Shown here: positions 1-5,653 of the stretch, piece by piece
Position numbering within the stretch: the first letter of the stretch is position 1
Layout of the letters: each line of letters starts with the position of its first letter
Assembly: GCA_902805755.1 (NCBI GenBank)
Contig: CADCUA010000552.1
Location: forward strand, 1-5,967
Source of the DNA: an uncultured Lysobacter sp.
GTDB lineage: Bacteria; Pseudomonadota; Gammaproteobacteria; Xanthomonadales; Xanthomonadaceae
Direction: 5' to 3'
DNA: 5,967 nucleotides
Notes under the pieces: model-generated
Databases searched by the model: none
The model's input: the letters and a program-made list of their open reading frames with translations, nothing else
Told to the model about the DNA's origin: nothing
Position numbers and translations under genes: made by a program

Positions 1-66
1 GCCAACTTTGGAAGCCGTGTCCCGGCAGGCTTCCGGTCGGTTGAAGCCGTGTTGCGGTCGTGCTTT

Positions 67-83
67 TGCACGCTTGCGGTGCG
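67..83. promoter_or_regulatory. Putative NtrC-type enhancer site, distal
   Basis: The sequence reads TGCACG-CTTGC-GGTGCG, matching 10 of the 12 defined positions of the classical NtrC dyad TGCACC-N5-GGTGCA. Its centre (75) is 31 bp from the centre of the second dyad (106), about three helical turns, and about 143 bp upstream of the start site predicted from the sigma-54-like promoter. The paired, phased arrangement is like the two strong NtrC sites of enterobacterial glnA. The left half also overlaps a 5-bp stem with a TTTT loop (59-72), so a different dyad is possible. Identity as an NtrC site is inferred from pattern only. Confidence 0.45.
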
Positions 84-97
84 CATCGCGGCCTCGG

Positions 98-114
98 CGC
101 ACCAAAGTGGTGCG
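98..114. promoter_or_regulatory. Putative NtrC-type enhancer site, proximal
   Basis: The sequence CGCACC-AAAGT-GGTGCG matches the NtrC dyad TGCACC-N5-GGTGCA at all ten inner positions and differs only at the outermost pair. It lies in a longer perfect palindrome at 97-115 (8-bp arms, 3-bp centre), notable in that the arms are not simple G/C runs. The centre lies about 112 bp upstream of the start site predicted for the sigma-54-like promoter, a distance typical of enhancer-binding proteins. Another dyad-binding regulator, or a hairpin in a transcript starting further upstream, would also fit. Confidence 0.5.
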
Positions 115-191
115 CGCGGCTCCGTTATGCTGCGCGGCGCCCGGGGCCGCGGCCGCGTTGGACCAGCCGGTCAACGAGTACCGCGCGTCGA

Positions 192-206
192 TGGCACGAC
201 CCTCGC
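192..206 (+). promoter_or_regulatory. Putative sigma-54 (RpoN) promoter for uppP
   Basis: TGGCACGACCCTCGC matches the core sigma-54 consensus TGGCACG-N4-TTGC with one mismatch (T to C next to the -12 GC). The invariant GG (193-194) and GC (205-206) are separated by exactly 10 bp, as the family requires. The predicted start is near 217-218, giving a leader of about 31 nt before the uppP ATG at 249. The two NtrC-like dyads upstream supply the enhancer sites such a promoter needs. The matches are seen directly; function is inferred. Confidence 0.55.
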
Positions 207-248
207 GCATTGCGCGTTGTCTGCTCCTAGTCCAAGCGAAAGCCCCCC

Positions 249-1091
249 ATGACCGATCTGTTCGCCGCGCTGCTGCTCGGCATCATCGAAGGCATCACCG
301 AGTTCCTGCCGATCTCCAGCACCGGCCACCTGCTGATTGCCGAGCGCTGGCTCGGGCACCGCAGCGACCTGTTCAACATCTCGATCCAGGCCGGCGCGAT
401 CCTTGCGGTGGTGCTGATCTACCGCGAGCGGCTGTGGCAGCTGGCGATGAGCTTCCTGCGCCCGGGCGCGGTGGCGGCCGATGCGCGCGTGTACGGGCAG
501 GCGCCGCGCGATTACGCGTACAAGCTGGCGGCGGCGTTCGGCGTGACCGCGGTGCTGGGCGTGATCGTGAAGAAGCTCGGCTTCGAGCTGCCCGACGACG
601 TGGCGCCGATCGCCTGGGCGCTGGTGCTGGGCGCGTTCTGGATGGTCGCGGCCGAGCACCTGGCCGCGCGCCGGGCCGCGGCGCTGGGCGAGCGCGCGAC
701 GATCACCTGGACGGTGGCGATCCTGGTCGGCATCGCGCAGGTGGTGGCGGGCGTGTTCCCGGGCACCTCGCGTTCGGCGGCGACGATCTTCGTCGCGCTG
801 CTGGCCGGCACGACCTCGCGCGCGGCGGCAACCGAGTTCGCGTTCCTGGTCGGCATCCCGACCATGTTCGCGGCGACCGCGTACGAGCTCATCGACGTGA
901 CCGCGAGCGGGCAGGCGGCGAACGAGGACTGGACGGCGCTCGCGGTGGCGTTCGTGGCCTCGGCGGTGACCGCGTTCGCGGCGGTGAAGTGGCTGCTGCG
1001 CTACATCCAGACGCACCGCTTCACCGCGTTCGCGGTGTACCGCTTCATCTTTGGCGTGGCGCTGCTTGTGCTGCTGCCGGCCGGCGAGTGA
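249..1091 (+). CDS. uppP: Undecaprenyl-diphosphatase (UppP/BacA)
   Basis: This integral membrane enzyme dephosphorylates undecaprenyl pyrophosphate to undecaprenyl phosphate, recycling the lipid carrier used for peptidoglycan and other surface polysaccharides; overproduction of the family gives bacitracin resistance. The 280 residues match the usual length (E. coli 273). Both family signatures are intact: an ExxxE motif (E14, E18) running into PISSTGH (residues 21-27), and PGTSRS (171-176) with the essential Arg175. Several hydrophobic helices are visible, including about 43-57, 119-135, 153-170, 196-211, 230-249 and 261-277. The ATG at 249 places the first motif at the normal distance from the N-terminus. 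The gene stands alone on the plus strand and converges with the YkvA gene across 12 bp. The sigma-54-like promoter upstream suggests control beyond housekeeping expression. Residue style resembles xanthomonad UppP. Confidence 0.97.
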   Translation: MTDLFAALLLGIIEGITEFLPISSTGHLLIAERWLGHRSDLFNISIQAGAILAVVLIYRERLWQLAMSFLRPGAVAADARVYGQAPRDYAYKLAAAFGVTAVLGVIVKKLGFELPDDVAPIAWALVLGAFWMVAAEHLAARRAAALGERATITWTVAILVGIAQVVAGVFPGTSRSAATIFVALLAGTTSRAAATEFAFLVGIPTMFAATAYELIDVTASGQAANEDWTALAVAFVASAVTAFAAVKWLLRYIQTHRFTAFAVYRFIFGVALLVLLPAGE

Positions 1092-1103
1092 CCCGGGCGC
1101 CCG

Positions 1104-1505
1104 TCAGCGGCGCCACAACACCACCGCGAGCCCGGCCACGGCAAGCCACAGCAGCACGATCACCGCGGCCGCCCAGCGGCTGACCGGCCGCTCGGCGGCG
1201 ACTGCGGCCTCGCGTCGCGCATTGTCGACCAGCGCCGGCGGCGCCAGGCGCAGCACCAGCGCCACGCCGAGCGGCACCAGGATCACATCGTCCAGCAGCC
1301 CGAGCACCGGGATGAAGTCGGGGATCAGGTCGATCGGACTGAGCGCGTAGGCGGCGATCGCGAGCGCAAGCACGCGCACGCCCCACGGCAGCCGCGGATC
1401 GCGCGCGACGAAGTACACGGTGAGCGTCTGGCGCTTGAGCGCGCGGGCGCGCTCGCGCAGGGCGGACAGGCCGACCATGGCCATCGAGGCTGCCGGCCGC
1501 GGCAT
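1104..1505 (-). CDS. YkvA/DUF1232 family small membrane protein
   Basis: The protein has 133 residues. The family is recognised from the conserved core YALSPIDLIPDFIPVLGLLD (residues 53-72), followed by a hydrophobic stretch. Tryptophan-containing hydrophobic residues 111-130 look like a C-terminal membrane helix ending in Trp-Arg-Arg. The biochemical function of DUF1232 proteins is not established, so none is assigned. The start is uncertain: ATG codons at 1505, 1484 and 1478 give 133, 126 or 124 residues, and none has a clear Shine-Dalgarno sequence. The first was kept because its codons keep the same high-GC third-position pattern. It lies 35 nt downstream of the PEBP-family gene on the same strand, so they are probably co-transcribed, with a G/C-tract between them. 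The 3' end faces uppP. Confidence 0.85.
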   Translation of the reverse strand: MPRPAASMAMVGLSALRERARALKRQTLTVYFVARDPRLPWGVRVLALAIAAYALSPIDLIPDFIPVLGLLDDVILVPLGVALVLRLAPPALVDNARREAAVAAERPVSRWAAAVIVLLWLAVAGLAVVLWRR

Positions 1506-1510
1506 TGCCC

Positions 1511-1540
1511 GGGCGGGCGCCGCGGCGGGCGGGCGGGCGG
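1511..1540 (+). repeat. G-tract cluster, potential G-quadruplex
   Basis: Five GGG runs lie on the plus strand at 1511-1513, 1515-1517, 1527-1529, 1531-1533 and 1535-1537, with loops of 1, 9, 1 and 1 nt, followed by a further GG. The last four runs meet a common G-quadruplex pattern. The cluster fills the gap between the PEBP and YkvA genes. Both are read from the opposite strand, so the G-rich strand is the template and the mRNA is C-rich. Structure formation is inferred; simple high-GC drift is the alternative. Confidence 0.4.
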
Positions 1541-2167
1541 CTAGCCGGCCACGCCCGGATGGAGCGCGTAGGTGCCGTAGGTCGCGGCTTCGGCCAGCAC
1601 ATGGCCGTGCATCGCGCGCAGCACGTCCGGGGCGGTGAATCGCTCGGGCAGCGGCAGCGTGGGCACATCCAGCGCGAACACGCGGAAGAAATACCGGTGC
1701 AGGCGCAGGTCGTTCGGCGGCGGGAACGGGCCGTCGTAGCCGCACCAGTCGCCGGCCATCGCCGCATCGCCGGCGAACCACTCGGTGTAACTATTCAGGC
1801 CCTGGCGGCTGCCGGCCGGCCCGGCGGGCCGGGCCTTGCCGTGCGGCTGCACGCCGTCGCTGTATGCGCCGGCGTCGATCGCGGTGACGCTTGGCGGGAC
1901 ATCCACCATCGCCCAGTGGAAGAACTCGCAGCGCGGCTGATCGACCGGGATCTCGACGCCGGCCTTGCCGGCCATCTCCGCGACCGTCGGCGCATCCGGA
2001 TCGATGCACACCAGCGCAAACGACTGCGTGCCGGCCGGCGCCTCGCTCCAGGCCAGGTGCGGATTGCGGTTGGGCGCGAAGCCGAAACCGTCCGCGGTCG
2101 GCTGGCCGGCCGCGAACTCCGCCGACAGGCGCTGGCCGTGCTGGAAACTCTCGCTGTGGATGCGCAT
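1541..2167 (-). CDS. YbhB/YbcL-family PEBP (Raf kinase inhibitor-like) protein
   Basis: This is a phosphatidylethanolamine-binding-protein fold member of 208 residues. The bacterial family is related to eukaryotic Raf kinase inhibitor protein, but its role in bacteria is poorly defined. Ligand-pocket motifs are visible in order: DPDAP (56-60), FFHWAMVDVP (82-91), the GYDGPFPPPND loop (143-153) running into HRYFFRVFALD (157-167), and the C-terminal GHVLAEAATYGTYAL (188-202). It is about 50 residues longer than E. coli YbhB; the extra length lies partly in the segment around residues 92-140. There is no evident signal peptide, so it is probably cytoplasmic. The ATG at 2167 is supported by a GAGGA element just upstream. 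It is followed after 35 nt by the YkvA-type gene, probably in one transcript. Confidence 0.93.
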   Translation of the reverse strand: MRIHSESFQHGQRLSAEFAAGQPTADGFGFAPNRNPHLAWSEAPAGTQSFALVCIDPDAPTVAEMAGKAGVEIPVDQPRCEFFHWAMVDVPPSVTAIDAGAYSDGVQPHGKARPAGPAGSRQGLNSYTEWFAGDAAMAGDWCGYDGPFPPPNDLRLHRYFFRVFALDVPTLPLPERFTAPDVLRAMHGHVLAEAATYGTYALHPGVAG

Positions 2168-2171
2168 GGGA

Positions 2172-2176
2172 TCCTC
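2172..2176 (-). promoter_or_regulatory. Ribosome binding site of the PEBP gene
   Basis: On the minus strand GAGGA lies 4 nt before the ATG at 2167. It is one of the few recognisable Shine-Dalgarno sequences in this window and supports that start. No convincing -35/-10 pair was found in the 119-nt gap (2168-2286) between this gene and the TPR gene upstream of it, so the PEBP gene may depend on read-through. Confidence 0.6.
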
Positions 2177-2286
2177 GGGCAGAAGAAAGCGGTGACGTTA
2201 ACGCCGGCGCTGCGAACGCGGAAGCACGGGTGGTCGCGCGCGGTCGCCGGAATCAGCAGCGGCCGCGCTCGACGACGCAGCGGCAG

Positions 2287-4356
2287 TCAGGCCGCCGGAT
2301 ACCCCAGCCGCTGCGCGACCGGCTCCAGCAGCGCGAACGCATCGGCGAGCGCGGTGCGATAGCTGCGCCAATGGCCGGCCGGGAAATGGCGCGGCCCGAA
2401 CGCACCGTCCGGCGCCGGCGGCACCTGGATATCCAGCGCCTGGCCGAGTGCGTACGCGACCGCGACCGGGTCGTCGGCGATGTCGTCCATGCGCACCAGC
2501 CGGTGCGGAAACAGGTCGCGTTCGTGCAGTTCGGCGATCTGGGCCAGCACCTGCGCCAGCCAGCGCGCGGCCTCGTTCGGCGAGCGCACCGCGAGCGGCA
2601 TCGGCGCACCGAACGCGAGCCAGTCCAGCAGCATGTCGCGCGGATCGCGCAGCGCCACCATCACCACCGCTTCTGGCAGGTGAGGTCGCAGCGCGAGCAG
2701 CAGCGCGTTGTCCCACCACAGCAGCCAGTCAAAAATGTTGCCCTCGCCGGCGTTGCGCGCGGGCAGCAATGCGCGCCAGCGTTCAACCAGCTGCGCGCCG
2801 TCGAGCCCGCCGCTGACCAGCTCGTTGACCGTCGTATAGCGCTGCAGGTCGTCATGCGGCGGCTGGGCGCCGAAGCGGTCGGCCCGCAGCGGTGCACCAG
2901 CGATTTCGAACGCGACCGCGATGCGCTCCACCAGCGAACCCGGCGCGCCCCACAGCAGCAGCACGCCCGGGGCATCGGCCGGCAGCGGCGCGAGCGGCGG
3001 CCACTGGCGGATCGGTGCGCTGTGCGGCGGCAAGGGCAGGCGCTGCTCCGCGACTTCGGCGTGCAACTCCGCCCACGTGGCGGCCGCCGACTCCGGCTGG
3101 CCGGCGACGTCGAGCGCGCGGCCCAGCAGCGAGCGCAGCCCCTGCTTCACCCCGGCGTCGTCGGCGCGCTCGAGCAGGCTGTCGATGCGCGCGATCGCCG
3201 CTTCCGGATCGCGTCGCAGCAGCCCGTCGATCACCCGCATCTCCGCCTGCGTGTGGCCGGGCTCGAGTTCGGTGATGCGCAGCGCCAGTGCCTCGGCCTG
3301 CTCGGTTTCGCCGGCGGCGTCGAACACGGTCGCGTGCGCCTGCAGGGCGGGCACGAAATCCGGCATCGCCGCGCGCCAGCGCTCGATGATCGCGCGTGCT
3401 TCCGGGCCCGCGAACGGCTCGAACAGCAGGCGCGCATGCCACAGGTCGGGCGACTGCGCATGCTCGACAAGCGCGCCGTCGAGCACGCTGCGGGCATCCT
3501 CGATCGCGCCGAGCTGCTGCCATGCGGTGACCAGTGCGCCGAGCGTGCGCCGGTCGGTGGGCGCCGCCTCGAACAAGGCACGCAGGCGCGGCATCGCCTG
3601 CTCGAAACGCCCGGCCTGCAGTTCGAGCTCGGCCACGGTGCGCTGCAGCGCCGGCGAAGATTCTGTATCGAGCAGCGGCGCGAGTTCGTCGGCGGCGTCG
3701 CCGGGGCGGCCCTGGCGCGCGACCAGCTGGGCGATCAGCCCGCGCAATGGGCGCGAATCCGGCTGGCTGGACAGCAGGCTGCGGAACGCCTGCTCGGCGA
3801 ACGCGAAATGCCCGTTCGCGAGATACGCGAACGCCAGCGCATGGCGCAGCGTCGGCTCCTCCGGGGCGCGTTCCGCGGCGGCGCTGAGCAGCTTGAGCGC
3901 GCGCTCGGCGTCGCCGCGTCGCAATGCAAGCGTGCCTTCGAGCGCGGCGATCTGCGGGTGCTCCGGCGCGATGCGCGCGGCGGTTCGCGTGATGCGCTCG
4001 GCCTCGTCCAGATCACCGCGTCCGAGCGCGAGATGCGCCTGCAGGATGTAGGCGGAGAACTGGTTCGGATCCAGACCGAGGCTGCGCGCGAGCGCGGCCT
4101 GCGCCTCGTCGATCTGGCGCTCGCCCAGCAGCAGGCCCGCGCGCTCCAGGTGCATATCGGCATTGTCCGGCGCCAGCGCCAGTGCGGCATCGATCGCGTC
4201 GCGCGCGCCTGCGGTGTCGCCCTGCAGCCGCAGTGCATTCGCGAGCAGGCGGTGCGCGGTCGGGTCTTGCGGCTGCGCCGTGACGGCGTCGCGCGCGGCC
4301 GCAACGGCGGCGGTGGCATCGCCGCGGCGCAGCGCATCGAGAATGGATTCGTACAT
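2287..4356 (-). CDS. TPR protein with C-terminal sulfotransferase-like domain
   Basis: The 689-residue protein has two parts. Residues 1 to about 435 are helical tetratricopeptide-like repeats with the A-x-x-A spacing (for example 32-63, 68-97, 101-131, 135-164, 169-199, and weaker units to 430). A Pro-rich linker (441-463) leads to a sulfotransferase-like domain (464-689). That domain shows a counterpart of the 5'-phosphosulfate loop (GAPGSLVERIAVAFE, 470-484), the 3'-phosphate segment (VVMVALRDPRDMLLDWL, 564-580) and the usual C-terminal GHWRSYRTAL...LGYP region (661-687). TPR-sulfotransferase proteins of this build are common in proteobacteria; substrates are mostly unknown. The usual PRSGTT loop is degenerate, so catalysis is doubtful. 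There is no signal peptide or membrane helix. The ATG at 4356 was chosen because the frame upstream reads as low-quality Arg/Ala sequence with no alternative family start; its Shine-Dalgarno is weak. Confidence 0.88.
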   Translation of the reverse strand: MYESILDALRRGDATAAVAAARDAVTAQPQDPTAHRLLANALRLQGDTAGARDAIDAALALAPDNADMHLERAGLLLGERQIDEAQAALARSLGLDPNQFSAYILQAHLALGRGDLDEAERITRTAARIAPEHPQIAALEGTLALRRGDAERALKLLSAAAERAPEEPTLRHALAFAYLANGHFAFAEQAFRSLLSSQPDSRPLRGLIAQLVARQGRPGDAADELAPLLDTESSPALQRTVAELELQAGRFEQAMPRLRALFEAAPTDRRTLGALVTAWQQLGAIEDARSVLDGALVEHAQSPDLWHARLLFEPFAGPEARAIIERWRAAMPDFVPALQAHATVFDAAGETEQAEALALRITELEPGHTQAEMRVIDGLLRRDPEAAIARIDSLLERADDAGVKQGLRSLLGRALDVAGQPESAAATWAELHAEVAEQRLPLPPHSAPIRQWPPLAPLPADAPGVLLLWGAPGSLVERIAVAFEIAGAPLRADRFGAQPPHDDLQRYTTVNELVSGGLDGAQLVERWRALLPARNAGEGNIFDWLLWWDNALLLALRPHLPEAVVMVALRDPRDMLLDWLAFGAPMPLAVRSPNEAARWLAQVLAQIAELHERDLFPHRLVRMDDIADDPVAVAYALGQALDIQVPPAPDGAFGPRHFPAGHWRSYRTALADAFALLEPVAQRLGYPAA

Positions 4357-4384
4357 GGCGGCTCGTTCGTCGGGCGAAACGCCG

Positions 4385-4390
4385 ATTGTA
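4385..4390 (-). promoter_or_regulatory. Probable -10 element of the TPR gene
   Basis: The minus strand reads TACAAT, a five-of-six match to the sigma-70 -10 hexamer, standing out in very GC-rich surroundings. The start site would be near 4378, giving a leader of about 22 nt before the ATG at 4356. No good -35 hexamer lies at 16-18 bp spacing (the hexamer at 17 bp is GCCGCA), so the promoter is weak, activator-dependent or uses another sigma factor. Confidence 0.4.
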
Positions 4391-4431
4391 GAGGGCGGGT
4401 CCGCTGCTGCGGCCGGATAGCGCAGGCCCCG

Positions 4432-4465
4432 CCGCGCTGCCGCACCACCGCACCACCGCGCTGCC
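4432..4465. repeat. Short direct-repeat cluster
   Basis: CCGCGCTGCC occurs at 4432-4441 and again at 4456-4465, a 24-bp period. The space between is made of GCACCACC twice in tandem (4442-4449 and 4450-4457, the second overlapping the right repeat by 2 bp). It lies upstream of the probable TPR-gene promoter. It may be a slippage product or a regulator site. Confidence 0.5.
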
Positions 4466-4603
4466 AGGCGTAAGGCGCAAGGCGGCTGGATGCCAATCGC
4501 AGCAGTCGGCCGTCGGCGCCGCCGCGACCGCCACTGCATCGCAGGTGATCGGACCCTGGCCGCGGCAAGCCGGAAAATGATCGTCCGTGTGATGCGCGCC
4601 GGT

Positions 4604-5653
4604 TTACGGCGTCCCGCCGCGGCCGACCGCCGCCTCCAGCCGCTCGGCGATCCAGCGCTCGGCATAGCCGTCCAGGCGCGCGTTCTCGAGAAAGCCGCAA
4701 TGCCCGCCGTGGCGCGCGATCTCGAGCGTGGCGCAGGCCGGCAGTTGCAGCGTGGCGAAATCGTCGATCGGGATGACCGGGTCGTCGGCCGAGGTCAGCA
4801 CGCTTGCCGGTACGGCGAGACCGGCAAGCCGGTCGTGGCCGATCGAATAGCCGTCGAAGTAGTGCTCCAGCGTGCCGAAATCGGTGTGGCGCTCGACCAG
4901 CCAGCGCGTGAGCGCGCGCAGGCGCTGGGCGAGCATGCGCTCGTCGAAGTCCAGCCGCTGCGGGAACAGCGCGCGCTTGCGCAGCAGCGAGGCACGCCAC
5001 TTGCGCTCGAAATACCAGCGGTACAGCGGCAGACCGCGCTCCATCACGTCCATGGTCCGCGCCGGGTCCAGCACCGGGCAGACCGCAGCGACGTGCCCCA
5101 GTGACAGCCCGGCCGCGGGCGCATGCAGCGCCAGGCGCAGCGCGAAGTTGCCGCCCAGCGAATAGCCGGCCACGCACATGCGCCGCACCGAGAAGCGGTG
5201 CGCGACTTCACACGCGGCGTGCACGACCTCGTCCAGCCGGTTGGAGTGGAACAGGTCCTCGTTGAGGTGGTGGGTATCGCCGTGGTCGCGGAAGTTCAGC
5301 CGAAACACCTCGAACCCGCGCTCCAGCAGCTGCGCGGCAGTCAGGCGCATGTAGCTTGAATCGACGCTGCCCTCCCAGCCGTGCAGCAGCAGCACGAAGC
5401 CGCGCGGAGTGACGCCGGCGCGCGCGCTGTGCACACCGTGCAGGCGCACGCCGTCGCCGGCATCGATCAGATGCTCGGTGCTGGTGGCGCCGGTGGCGGC
5501 CAGGCGCTGCATGCCGCGCTCGCGCCGCAGCGGGCTGGAGCCGAGCAGCGATTGCAGATGCGGGTTGCGCAGCGCGCGCGGCGCGCGGTAAGGCGATTCA
5601 CACGAGCGCGCGAGGACGGACCGCAGCGGCGCTTCACCGACCTGGCAGCTCAA
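4604..5653 (-). CDS. YheT-family alpha/beta hydrolase
   Basis: This is a 349-residue serine hydrolase of the YheT/EMB8-like family; its substrate is unknown, and esters or lipids are plausible. The N-terminal family signature YRAPRALRNPHLQSLLGS is at 22-39. The oxyanion region HGWEGSVDSSYM is at 91-102 and the hallmark FRLNFRDHGDTHHLNEDLFH at 117-136. The nucleophile elbow GYSLGG carries Ser165, the acid is probably Asp291 in ADDPVIP, and the His is probably His318 in HGGHCGF, so the triad looks complete. The start is unusual: TTG at 5651-5653 overlaps the upstream acyltransferase TGA in the string TTGA. The next in-frame ATG (residue 48) would remove the conserved N-terminal signature, so it is unlikely. 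Coupling with the plsC-type gene is expected. It ends with TAA at 4604-4606. Confidence 0.93.
   Translation of the reverse strand: MSCQVGEAPLRSVLARSCESPYRAPRALRNPHLQSLLGSSPLRRERGMQRLAATGATSTEHLIDAGDGVRLHGVHSARAGVTPRGFVLLLHGWEGSVDSSYMRLTAAQLLERGFEVFRLNFRDHGDTHHLNEDLFHSNRLDEVVHAACEVAHRFSVRRMCVAGYSLGGNFALRLALHAPAAGLSLGHVAAVCPVLDPARTMDVMERGLPLYRWYFERKWRASLLRKRALFPQRLDFDERMLAQRLRALTRWLVERHTDFGTLEHYFDGYSIGHDRLAGLAVPASVLTSADDPVIPIDDFATLQLPACATLEIARHGGHCGFLENARLDGYAERWIAERLEAAVGRGGTP

Larger units (their letters stand above)
1..248. other. Non-coding leader upstream of uppP
   Basis: No credible gene is seen here. The reading frames that cross it are out of frame with uppP and give arginine/alanine-rich shadow translations. 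The stretch holds a perfect 7-bp inverted repeat (10-16 with 28-34), a 10-bp direct repeat (11-20 and 43-52), two NtrC-like dyads (67-83 and 98-114) and a sigma-54-like promoter (192-206). A GC-only palindrome at 145-154 is probably compositional. Between the dyads and the promoter there is only a poor match to an IHF site (around 173-185). The uppP start at 249 has no clear Shine-Dalgarno sequence: a purine-rich stretch (AAGCGAAAG) lies just upstream and is followed by a run of C. Confidence 0.6.
4357..4603. other. Intergenic region between TPR and hydrolase genes
   Basis: This is a 247-nt gap between two minus-strand genes, with no credible coding sequence. It holds a -10-like TACAAT at 4385-4390 for the TPR gene and a small direct-repeat cluster at 4432-4465. 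No hairpin followed by a T-run was found after the hydrolase stop (4604-4606), so termination there is not explained by an intrinsic terminator. Confidence 0.6.

Noticed and set aside
126..131. TATGCT as a sigma-70 -10 box for uppP
   Set aside because: It matches only four of six positions and has no acceptable -35 hexamer at 16-18 bp; the sigma-54-like element downstream is a much better match.
145..154. GGCCGCGGCC palindrome
   Set aside because: G/C-only self-complementary strings like this are common by chance at this base composition, and similar ones occur inside coding sequence.
173..185. IHF-binding site between the NtrC-like dyads and the promoter
   Set aside because: Only the TCAA core and one more position agree with the IHF consensus, too few in this context to annotate.
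8..1183. A 391-codon plus-strand frame covering the leader and uppP
   Set aside because: It is out of frame with uppP, its product is low-complexity Arg/Ala/Gly sequence, and uppP in the other frame is unambiguous.
1891..4473. An 860-codon open frame on the plus strand opposite the TPR-sulfotransferase gene
   Set aside because: The translation is rich in Arg, Ala, Gln and His with no recognisable fold. It is the expected shadow of a high-GC gene, whose opposite strand rarely has stops, while the minus-strand frame shows clear TPR and sulfotransferase-like motifs.
3735..5177. A 480-codon minus-strand frame bridging the TPR and hydrolase genes
   Set aside because: It is a shifted frame of both real genes on the same strand. 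The catalytic motifs of the hydrolase and the TPR pattern occur only in the annotated frames.
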